64,000 nucleotides of DNA from Candidatus Latescibacterota bacterium (GTDB lineage: Bacteria > JAAXHH01), in NCBI GenBank assembly GCA_022821085.1, contig JAJEEG010000002.1, positions 186,001-250,000 of the forward strand. The letters run 5' to 3'. Below, in pieces: positions 1 to 7,235 of the stretch. The position numbers and the translations under genes were made by a program. The notes below the pieces were generated by a model. That model was not told the DNA's origin, made no database searches, and saw only the letters and a list, made by a program, of their open reading frames with translations. The first letter of the stretch is position 1. Each line of letters begins with the position of its first letter.

Positions 1-1
1 G

Positions 2-250
2 ATCGGACCGGACCGCGTGGAATATGACGACCAGTTGCTGGACCTGTGGTTCTTCCCGGACGGCGGCTGCCGCGTACTGGACGAGGATGAACTGAAGCAG
101 GCCCGCGACGACGGGCTGATCGACGGTCAGACGGCGGATCGCATCCGGTCGTCCGCCGCGGAAGTCCAGCACGGAATACACCGGATCATGGAGGATTTCG
201 ACGCGTTGCTCGCTGGCCTCGGCATCGAATCGCATTCGGAATACGCTTGA
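2..250 (+). CDS. DUF402-like protein, C-terminal part (5' truncated)
   Basis: The frame is open from the window edge to a TGA at 248-250, so this is the last about 82 residues of a longer gene; an in-frame GTG at 17 is probably internal. The acidic string LDEDELKQARDDGLI followed by an A/R-rich helix resembles the C-terminus of DUF402/FomD-like proteins, whose better known members are nucleoside di/triphosphatases. The family call rests on recalled similarity of this tail only; the catalytic part lies outside the window. The gene ends inside the promoter proposed for phoH. Confidence 0.55.
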   Translation: MGPDRVEYDDQLLDLWFFPDGGCRVLDEDELKQARDDGLIDGQTADRIRSSAAEVQHGIHRIMEDFDALLAGLGIESHSEYA

Positions 251-275
251 CACGGACCGGCTTTAGCCTTAGACT
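247..275 (+). promoter_or_regulatory. sigma70-type promoter candidate for phoH
   Basis: TTGACA at 247-252, a 17-bp spacer and TAGACT at 270-275. It overlaps the stop codon of the preceding gene and lies about 95 bp upstream of the phoH ATG at 368. The -35 is a perfect match, the -10 is 4/6. Confidence 0.45.
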
Positions 276-367
276 TTACTTACGGGAAACGTGGCGAGAA
301 CGTTGCCTGTCAGGACAATCGGAACAGGCCGGCGCATCGCACCGTACAAGCATCGACCTTCCACTAT

Positions 368-1360
368 ATGCCATCATTGAAAAACACGGTTACGCAACGC
401 CTATCGGCCAAGGGTATCGATCCCCTCGCGCTCTACGGCCAGTTTGACTCCAGGCTGCGTGCCATCGAAAACGAATTCGACGCCAAAATCACCGCCCGAG
501 GCGAAGAGGTCGTGATCACGGGCAAGGCGGAAGAGGTAAGGCAGATCACCAGTGTGCTGCGCGAAATGATAAAATCCGTCCAGCAGGGCCGGACGAAGGA
601 AGTGGACGACATCATCCGGGCAACGCGAACCGGGCGGACCGGACGGACTGGAGGGACCGGGACGAAAAGCGGCGAAGAACAGGGATCGGGGTACGGCGAA
701 TCCATCGACGTGCTTTCCCGGAGGGAGCGGATCCGGGCACGGAGTCCCAATCAGCAGAATTACGTGGACCAGGTACGAAAGTGCGATATCGTCTTCTCCA
801 TCGGTCCCGCGGGCACGGGGAAGACCTACCTGGCCGTCGCCATGGCCATCTCGGCCCTCCGCCACGGGGAAGTCGACCGGATCGTGCTGGCGCGGCCGGC
901 CGTCGAAGCGGGAGAGAGTCTCGGTTTTTTGCCTGGCGACCCGCGGGAAAAAGTGGACCCGTACCTGAAGCCGCTCTACGACGCGCTGCACGACATGATC
1001 CCGAACCACAAGGCCGGGCGGCTCATCGAAGACGGGACCATTGAAATCATCGCCATGGCGTACATGCGCGGCCGTACGCTGAACAACGCCTTCGTCATAC
1101 TCGACGAGGCCCAGAACACGACGACTGCGCAGATGAAGATGTTCCTGACCCGCCTGGGCGCGAACTCCAAGGCGATCATCACGGGGGACATCACCCAGAT
1201 CGATTTGCCCGAGGACAAGGTTTCCGGGCTGGTGCACGTGCAGGAAGTGCTCGCGGACATCCGCGGCATCTCCTTCGTGTATCTGACGGAGACGGACGTG
1301 GTCAGGCACCGGCTCGTCCAGGACATCATCAAGGCCTATGAGCGCCATGAAAACCCGTAA
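368..1360 (+). CDS. phoH: PhoH-family P-loop ATPase (YbeZ-like)
   Basis: 330-residue cytoplasmic NTPase of the PhoH/YbeZ family, proposed in other bacteria to act with YbeY in rRNA processing. An N-terminal nucleic-acid-binding-like segment (about 1-75) precedes the P-loop domain: Walker A GPAGTGKT at 146-153, Walker B VILDEAQN at 243-250, and [11 protein letters not shown] further on. Four 9-bp repeats encode an RTG-rich linker (residues 87-98) between the two parts. ybeY starts 18 bp downstream, the usual phoH-ybeY-corC order. The ATG at 368 gives the normal family length. Function is inferred from family and synteny. Confidence 0.93.
   Translation: MPSLKNTVTQRLSAKGIDPLALYGQFDSRLRAIENEFDAKITARGEEVVITGKAEEVRQITSVLREMIKSVQQGRTKEVDDIIRATRTGRTGRTGGTGTKSGEEQGSGYGESIDVLSRRERIRARSPNQQNYVDQVRKCDIVFSIGPAGTGKTYLAVAMAISALRHGEVDRIVLARPAVEAGESLGFLPGDPREKVDPYLKPLYDALHDMIPNHKAGRLIEDGTIEIIAMAYMRGRTLNNAFVILDEAQNTTTAQMKMFLTRLGANSKAIITGDITQIDLPEDKVSGLVHVQEVLADIRGISFVYLTETDVVRHRLVQDIIKAYERHENP
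626..661. repeat. 4 x 9-bp tandem array inside phoH
   Basis: Units CGAACCGGG, CGGACCGGA, CGGACTGGA, GGGACCGGG. In frame, encoding RTG-type triplets in the linker between the N-terminal and ATPase parts. Confidence 0.85.
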
Positions 1361-1378
1361 TTCCACCCGCGACGACAC

Positions 1379-1930
1379 TTGAATATCGAGATCGAGACCG
1401 TCCTGCCCGCGCCGGATTTCCCGCGCGAGGCGCTATGGACCGCAGTCTGCCGGGTACTCCGGGGCGAAGGCCGGGATCGTGGGGCCGTGACCGTGGTACT
1501 GGTCGATGACCCCTATATCCGGAAGTTGAATCACAAGTACCGCCATCTGGATCGCGCGACGGACGTGCTGTCGTTCGGAATGGACGACGATCCCGGATCC
1601 GAAGGGGAAACCCTGGGCGACGTTTACGTATCCGTCGACCGGGCCCGGGACCAGGCCGCCCGTCATCACGTGTCCCTGGACGACGAGCTGCACCGGCTCG
1701 TGGTCCATGGGTGCCTGCACCTGCTGGGATATGACCACCATACCGCTTCGCAGCGCAAAGTGATGCGGGAGAAGGAACAGGTCTATTCGGCGGATGCGGC
1801 CGCCCGGGACGACGTGGCCGTACTGGCCGACCAGGCCGTACTGGCTGACCAGGCTGGCCAGGCCAACCAGGCTGGCCAAGCCAACCGCGGGATTCCGGAA
1901 GGTAAATTGGGAGAAAAGTGTTGTGGATGA
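1379..1930 (+). CDS. ybeY: Endoribonuclease YbeY
   Basis: 183 residues. The UPF0054/YbeY metal site is intact: H110, H114 and H120 in HGCLHLLGYDH, which bind zinc and support single-strand endoribonuclease activity in 16S rRNA 3' maturation and ribosome quality control. A TTG start at 1379 gives the expected N-terminus 18 bp after phoH. The family core ends near residue 140; the remaining about 40 residues are an unusual tail made largely of four 6-residue repeats (AVLADQ x2, AGQAN[QR] x2). The stop overlaps the CorC-like gene by 8 bp, implying translational coupling. Confidence 0.92.
   Translation: MNIEIETVLPAPDFPREALWTAVCRVLRGEGRDRGAVTVVLVDDPYIRKLNHKYRHLDRATDVLSFGMDDDPGSEGETLGDVYVSVDRARDQAARHHVSLDDELHRLVVHGCLHLLGYDHHTASQRKVMREKEQVYSADAAARDDVAVLADQAVLADQAGQANQAGQANRGIPEGKLGEKCCG
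1817..1888. repeat. 4 x 18-bp tandem array in the ybeY tail
   Basis: Four in-frame 18-bp units encode residues 147-170 (AVLADQ, AVLADQ, AGQANQ, AGQANR), beyond the conserved YbeY fold. Confidence 0.85.
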
Positions 1931-3245
1931 CGACATTCCCCTATTGGTCGAATGGCTTGTCCTCATTGGTTGCACCATCTACGCCATGCTCCTGACCGGA
2001 GCGGAATCCGCGTTTTCCAGCCTGCCCAAATCCACGCTCCAGGAACTCAAGGCCGCCCACGAGGGCGGACAGTCCAGCCGCGTTACCCGGTGGCTGGACA
2101 ACCAGGAACGCCTTTTCACTACCCTGCTGATCGGGAAGATCATCACCACGGCCGGCGTCGTGATCTCCGTGGTAGCGCTGTTCCTGACCCCGCCGCTCAC
2201 CGACTGGTTCGGTTCGACGCTGACCCTGACCCTTTCCGGCCTGTTCGCTATCGGGCTTCTGCTGGTGCTCATCGAATGGCTGCCCAGGCTGCTCGTGTCG
2301 CATTACTCCGACGTGACCGTTCGCGTCTCCGCCGTACTCGTGCTCATCAGCTACTGGCTGTTCTGGCCGCTGATCACCCCGCTGCTGCTCATCAATCTGC
2401 GCATGGCGCGTGCGGGACTCTTCAGCAGCGGACGCAATCCGTACTGGCTCGACGACGAACTGCACCGGGTGCTCGAACTGGAAGAAACCCACGAACTGAA
2501 ACCCGACGACAAGGAGATGATCAGCAGCATCATCGAAATGCACGACACCAGCGTGCGCGAGGTGATGGTCCCGAGAGTGGACATGGTGTGCGCCGAACGA
2601 TCCAGGCCCATACCGGAGCTGCTGGAGCTCATCCGCGAGATGGGACACTCCCGGATTCCGATCTACGGCGATTCCGTCGACGACATCGTGGGCGTCGTCT
2701 ATGCCAAGGACCTGCTCCAGCTGAGCGAAGACCCGGATGGGGAGAAAGACCTGGACGGGTTGCTCCGCCCGCCCTATGTCGTGCCGGAGACCAAGAAAGC
2801 CGCCGAACTGCTGAAAGAGTTCCAGCAGGAGAAGATCCACCTGGCCATCGTCGTGGATGAACACGGGACCACCGCGGGCCTGGTGACCCTGGAGGACCTG
2901 CTCGAAGAGATCGTCGGCGAGATCCAGGACGAGTACGACGACGAGGATCCCATGTACGAGGCGACGCCAGAGGGCTCGTACATCGTCCACGCCCGGCTCA
3001 ATATCGATACGCTGAACGACATCCTGGACCTCGATATCACGCCCGACGGGTTCGAAACCGTCGGCGGCCTGATCTTCAATGAACTCGGCCGGGTTCCCGA
3101 ACCTGGAGAGGATGTGCCGTTCCCGAACGCCCGGATCGTGGTGCGCGAAGTCGAAGGGCAACGCATCATCAAGGCGGAGGTGACCCGGCTGCATCCCCGG
3201 TCCGAAGAGGACGATGACGGTGCGATGGAGGACCGCGTTGCCTAG
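1923..3245 (+). CDS. CorC/HlyC-type membrane protein (CNNM + CBS pair)
   Basis: About 440 residues from a GTG at 1923, preceded by a GGGAGAAAAG ribosome site and overlapping ybeY; longer in-frame starts would translate the ybeY repeat region. The first about 135 residues are hydrophobic (CNNM-type membrane domain beginning near LVEWLVLIG). A CBS pair follows (about 200-330, including MVPRVDMV and GVVYAKDLL), then a CorC/HlyC C-terminal domain around 345-430 after the acidic EIQDEYDDEDP. Family members are linked to Mg/Co efflux or envelope ion homeostasis; older 'hemolysin' labels are misleading. Third gene of a phoH-ybeY-corC operon. Confidence 0.88.
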   Translation: MDDDIPLLVEWLVLIGCTIYAMLLTGAESAFSSLPKSTLQELKAAHEGGQSSRVTRWLDNQERLFTTLLIGKIITTAGVVISVVALFLTPPLTDWFGSTLTLTLSGLFAIGLLLVLIEWLPRLLVSHYSDVTVRVSAVLVLISYWLFWPLITPLLLINLRMARAGLFSSGRNPYWLDDELHRVLELEETHELKPDDKEMISSIIEMHDTSVREVMVPRVDMVCAERSRPIPELLELIREMGHSRIPIYGDSVDDIVGVVYAKDLLQLSEDPDGEKDLDGLLRPPYVVPETKKAAELLKEFQQEKIHLAIVVDEHGTTAGLVTLEDLLEEIVGEIQDEYDDEDPMYEATPEGSYIVHARLNIDTLNDILDLDITPDGFETVGGLIFNELGRVPEPGEDVPFPNARIVVREVEGQRIIKAEVTRLHPRSEEDDDGAMEDRVA

Positions 3246-4770
3246 CCCGCCTGGCCCGGACCGCCCGGACCGCCCGGACCGCCCGGACCGTCCCAACATC
3301 ATCCTCATCATGACGGACCAGCAGCGAGTCGACACGATCCGCGGCTGGGACCAACCCCACATGATCACCCCGGCCCACGACCGGCTGGTCGCAGAAGGCG
3401 TTTCCTTCCGGCAGGCCTACTGTCCGGGCGCCACCTGCGTGGCCTCGCGGGCCGCCGTCTTCACCGGCATGTACCCCCACAACACGGGCGTCTACAGTTT
3501 CCAGCCCTGGGGCCGCCACCGCAACTGGGTGCAGGACCTGGCGGAAAGCGGGTACTGGTGCGCCAGCATCGGCAAGATGCACTTCATGCCCCGGGACATC
3601 CCCGGCGGGTTCCACGAGCGCGTCGTCGTCGAGAACCCGACCGGCATGAGCCTGGTCAGCGGCGGCGCGGACGACGACTGGGGCCGGTACATGACCTTCC
3701 ACGGCGTAGAGCGGCCCAACGACCGCCACCTGACCGACCCCGACTGGTGGACCAAACTGCAGGGCGTGCCGTGGCACGAGGAGGAGCGCTTCCACAGCGA
3801 CGTCTTCATCGGAAATTCGGCGCTCAACTGGATCCGCAGCCACCGCGGCGACAAGCCCTTCTTCCTCGAAATCGGATTTACGGGTCCCCACGAGCCCTGG
3901 GATCCCCTGCCCCGTCACCTGAGCCTGTACGACGATGCCGAGATACCCATGCCGGTAACCCGGGAGAACGAACTGGCGGAAAAGCCGCCCCAGCAGGAAG
4001 CGCTGAAGAAGATGTTCTCCACGGCCGGCCACGAATCCGGCATCAACATGTACCTGGCCAACGACGAACGCATTGACCGCATGCGCCGCCACTACTACGC
4101 CAAGGTGACCACGGTGGACGAGAAGATGGGAGAGATCCTGGACGCCCTGGAGGAAAGGGGCTACCTGGACAACACCCTGGTCATCTTCTGCTCGGACCAC
4201 GGCGAGAACCTGGGCGACCACGCCCTGGCCTACAAGTGGCTGATGTACGATACGATCACCCACATCCCGCTCATCATCCGCTACCCGGACCGCCGGCGCC
4301 GGGGCGACCACGTATGCGACCTGGTCTCCCTCATGGACCTGGGTCCCACCATCCTCGAGGCGGCCGGCGTGCCGGTCCCCACCTACCTGGAAGGGCGATC
4401 CCTCCTGCCCTATGCCGACCCGGACACATCCGTCACGCCGCGCGACTACGTCTTCTGCGAGGACAACTACCAGATCATGATGCGGAGCCCGACCCACAAG
4501 ATGGTTTACTACATCGGCCAGGAGGAGGGCGAGCTATACGACCTGGCGGCCGATCCCGGAGAGCTGTGGAACCGGTGGGACGACGATGCGTATGCAGGGA
4601 TCAAGGCGAAGATGAAGGAAGACCTGCTGGAATGGCTGGCGGCCAGCGCCTACTGGCACGCAGGGTACAAGCGGGACCGCTCCGCGCACTACACCGTGCG
4701 CTGGCCCACCGCGGACAATGTCAACCTGCAGGGACCGGCTGCCGAGGACGCGGAGAAGCCGGGGTTGTAG
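3238..4770 (+). CDS. Type I sulfatase (alkaline phosphatase superfamily)
   Basis: About 510 residues. It has the N-terminal metal-binding MTDQQ motif and the sulfatase signature CVASRAAVFTG, with the Cys (about residue 67 here) predicted to become formylglycine; CxAxR is the accepted variant of CxPxR. CSDHGENLGDH supplies further metal ligands. The substrate is unknown. The TTG at 3238 follows GGAGGA (3227-3232) and overlaps the corC stop; an ATG at 3214 is an alternative. There is no signal peptide: the start is a run of Pro-Asp-Arg encoded by four identical 9-bp units, so location is unclear. Confidence 0.88.
   Translation: MPSPPGPDRPDRPDRPDRPNIILIMTDQQRVDTIRGWDQPHMITPAHDRLVAEGVSFRQAYCPGATCVASRAAVFTGMYPHNTGVYSFQPWGRHRNWVQDLAESGYWCASIGKMHFMPRDIPGGFHERVVVENPTGMSLVSGGADDDWGRYMTFHGVERPNDRHLTDPDWWTKLQGVPWHEEERFHSDVFIGNSALNWIRSHRGDKPFFLEIGFTGPHEPWDPLPRHLSLYDDAEIPMPVTRENELAEKPPQQEALKKMFSTAGHESGINMYLANDERIDRMRRHYYAKVTTVDEKMGEILDALEERGYLDNTLVIFCSDHGENLGDHALAYKWLMYDTITHIPLIIRYPDRRRRGDHVCDLVSLMDLGPTILEAAGVPVPTYLEGRSLLPYADPDTSVTPRDYVFCEDNYQIMMRSPTHKMVYYIGQEEGELYDLAADPGELWNRWDDDAYAGIKAKMKEDLLEWLAASAYWHAGYKRDRSAHYTVRWPTADNVNLQGPAAEDAEKPGL
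3255..3290. repeat. 4 perfect 9-bp units at the corC/sulfatase junction
   Basis: CCCGGACCG repeated four times without mismatch, encoding the Pro-Asp-Arg-rich N-terminus of the sulfatase just after its start codon. Confidence 0.92.
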
Positions 4771-4776
4771 GCCCTT

Positions 4777-7197
4777 TCAGCCTTCGACCACGATGAAATC
4801 GACCGTCTTCGTGTCCTGCTGCCCGGAATGGAGATCCGTGACGGTCAGCGTCATGGTATAGGTCCCGGGATCCAGGTCCGCCGTTTCGATCGAGGTGTAT
4901 TTGAAATCGTCCGGCGTCGTGCCGCTGTCTTCGAAGGTCACGTAGGCCGTCTGATCGTCGGACCGTTGGCTGACCATGCGCCCGAGCGCGGAGAGGAGCC
5001 GGAGGACGACATTGCGCCTGGGTTCCCTGGCGGCAATCTCCATCTCCGTTCGAAATTCCGTCCGGCCCTCGGCATCCCGCTCCAGGTTGTAGATCTCGTA
5101 ATAGATGAACACCGGCGTCGCACTGGAATAGAGGCGTGCGGGGTGGGGCGTGATGAACAGGCCGTTGCGGACGAGCAGTCCCGCCGCGTCGGTGGGCACG
5201 ATGGATGCGGCGAGCTTTACATCGCTCAGCAGCATCCGGTCCACGCTGTAATCCGAGATCTGGAGCGGCGAGGTAAAGACCCCGTATTTCTGAGACAGCG
5301 AATCCCGCAGGGAAACCGCGGACCGGTACGCCCCGGGCTGCGCACTGAACTGGAACGCGCCCGTACTGAGTTGCAGATTTTCCTGTTCCGACGCGGGGCG
5401 GCGAAGCGGTCCCATCTTGAAGGGCATCGCCTGCACGTAGTTGAAGTCCATGTCCTGAAGGGCGATTCGTCCGGCCAGCCAGGTCCTTTCGCCGAGCCCG
5501 TCCTCCACGTTGCCCAGCTGAGCCGCGGGAAGGCTGTAGGCCACTTCCACGTCGGCCCGGTCGCCGGCGCCCTTGAAGGAGGCCAACTGGTAAACGAACG
5601 AAAGTGGCTCGCCGCCGTAGTCGTGCCGGTGGACTTCGGGTACTTTCCGGATGAGCTCTTCGGCCTGTTTCCTCGGCGTGTTCAGGAAGCTGTACGCGAG
5701 CCGGTCCGTCGTGCCAAAGTTGGACGACTGGTCGGGCAGATCGATCACCTCAAGCGGGTAGTCGAACACCTTCGAATTCCGCTGATCCGTAAAGAAGATC
5801 TCCAGGCCGAAGGGGACGTAGACCCAGCTCTCCGTCGGGAATGCGACCGACTTGGTCTCGCGACCCGCCCGTGCGCTGAATATGCCGAAGTCCTGGATCG
5901 GCGCCCCGGTGCTGACCTGCATATCAAGTCGCTGCCGGCTGGTTTCGCGGATCATGTCCACGGCCCGCGTCCCGGTCGGGAAAATCGCGTTGACCACGTC
6001 CTCCCCGGATTTGAGGATGAACTGCTGACGGTCGTCCGGATGACCGTATCGGACATAGATCTCGCCGCGGCGGTCCCACGGGTCCTTGCCCGTTGAAAAA
6101 TGCAGCCTGGAGAAGATCACCCGTCGGTAGTGTTCCACCAGCCGTTCATTGATCCGCGTCGTGGGATCGGGGTCACGGGCCGCCCAGTAGGTGCGCCACA
6201 ACTCCTCCCTTTCCTGTTCCGGCGCTTCGAGAAAGGCCTCGGATTCCTTCGAGGAGGCTACGATGGAGAGATCCTTGTACAGGGCGACTTTATCGGGGTC
6301 GATTTCCGACAGCACCGCGACGTATCGCCTCATCGCCCGGTACGCGCGCCCGTGCTGGTCCAGGGTATGGTACCGGTAGGCTTCGAGCTGTGCCGCCAGC
6401 CCCGCGACCAGGGGATTGACGGCCGAATCCTGGGCCGCGGCGACCCGCTGCAACTGGGCGTATCCCTTCTGGAACTCCCTTAGTTCGACGGCACAGGCAG
6501 CCAGGCGAAAAGTCGCTTCGTCGTGCGCCGGATTCACGGATGCCTGCCTGGCATACCAGTCCATCGCGGATTCCGGGTCGTCCTGGATCTCCTCGATGAC
6601 GTATCCCAGTTGAAAATAGGCGTCGGGATGATTCCGGTTCAACGCGATGGCGCGCCGGTAGGACGCGTCCTGGATCCTGTATTCCCGTTCGGCCGTACGG
6701 GGCCGGAACAGCGCCATCCTGATCTTTCCGTACGTGCGGCCGCGGTAGTAGTATATGTCCGCGATGTCCGGCGCCAGTTTCTCGGCCTCGTCCAGGAACT
6801 CCCGCGCATCCTTCTTCTTGTCTTTGAGGATGTAGACCCGCGCGAGTTGAATGAGGATTTCCGGGGAAGCGCTGTCTATCTCCCGCGCTTCCTCAGCGGC
6901 GCGCTCGGCCTCGTCATACGCTTCCTGCCGGTCCAGCGCACGGCTCAGCCACAGGAGGGCCGCAGACGATCCGGGTTGTTCCTGTAGCAGACTTCTCAGC
7001 GTGGACTCCGCTCCCGTAAATTCGCCCCGGTCGTACTGCGCCCTGGCGCGATCCAGGCGGGACAAAGCCTCCTGGCCGGCGAGGGCCCCAGCCTCCTGGC
7101 CGGTGAGGGAATCCGCTTCCTGGCCGGCGGCGGGCGGCAGCCATATGAATAGCATCAGCAGGACAATCAGCACGGGGATTTTATTCAGGTTAGACAT
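4777..7197 (-). CDS. Secreted TPR/GWxTD-domain protein (1)
   Basis: 806 residues with a signal peptide (hydrophobic 8-21, then PPAAGQ). TPR-like helices span about 45-300. A GWxTD-type module follows, recognisable from WAARDPDP, a conserved NERLVEHYRRV helix and PWDRRGEIYVRYGHPDD; in this copy the eponymous GWxTD is PWDRR. The C-terminal half is beta-rich (jelly-roll-like), ending in TYTMTLTVTDLHSGQ. The family is found in FCB-type bacteria with no established function; an envelope or extracellular role is inferred. It is last in a minus-strand run, 38 bp after its paralogue, and converges on the sulfatase with 6 bp between stops. A 24-bp repeat array lies just after the signal peptide. Confidence 0.8.
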   Translation of the reverse strand: MSNLNKIPVLIVLLMLFIWLPPAAGQEADSLTGQEAGALAGQEALSRLDRARAQYDRGEFTGAESTLRSLLQEQPGSSAALLWLSRALDRQEAYDEAERAAEEAREIDSASPEILIQLARVYILKDKKKDAREFLDEAEKLAPDIADIYYYRGRTYGKIRMALFRPRTAEREYRIQDASYRRAIALNRNHPDAYFQLGYVIEEIQDDPESAMDWYARQASVNPAHDEATFRLAACAVELREFQKGYAQLQRVAAAQDSAVNPLVAGLAAQLEAYRYHTLDQHGRAYRAMRRYVAVLSEIDPDKVALYKDLSIVASSKESEAFLEAPEQEREELWRTYWAARDPDPTTRINERLVEHYRRVIFSRLHFSTGKDPWDRRGEIYVRYGHPDDRQQFILKSGEDVVNAIFPTGTRAVDMIRETSRQRLDMQVSTGAPIQDFGIFSARAGRETKSVAFPTESWVYVPFGLEIFFTDQRNSKVFDYPLEVIDLPDQSSNFGTTDRLAYSFLNTPRKQAEELIRKVPEVHRHDYGGEPLSFVYQLASFKGAGDRADVEVAYSLPAAQLGNVEDGLGERTWLAGRIALQDMDFNYVQAMPFKMGPLRRPASEQENLQLSTGAFQFSAQPGAYRSAVSLRDSLSQKYGVFTSPLQISDYSVDRMLLSDVKLAASIVPTDAAGLLVRNGLFITPHPARLYSSATPVFIYYEIYNLERDAEGRTEFRTEMEIAAREPRRNVVLRLLSALGRMVSQRSDDQTAYVTFEDSGTTPDDFKYTSIETADLDPGTYTMTLTVTDLHSGQQDTKTVDFIVVEG
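7067..7138. repeat. 3 x 24-bp tandem array in GWxTD protein (1)
   Basis: Three in-frame 24-bp units starting GCCTCCTGG / GCTTCCTGG encode the GQEA-containing repeats (about residues 20-44) from the end of the signal peptide to the TPR region. Confidence 0.75.
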
Positions 7198-7235
7198 GTT
7201 GCGCCGTCCTTCAGCGCGCGAGTGTAAGCGGGAAG

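Noticed and set aside
1941-3368. A 475-codon minus-strand frame opposite the CorC-like gene
   Set aside because: His/Asp/Val-rich shadow of a well-supported CBS protein; no ribosome site or domain.
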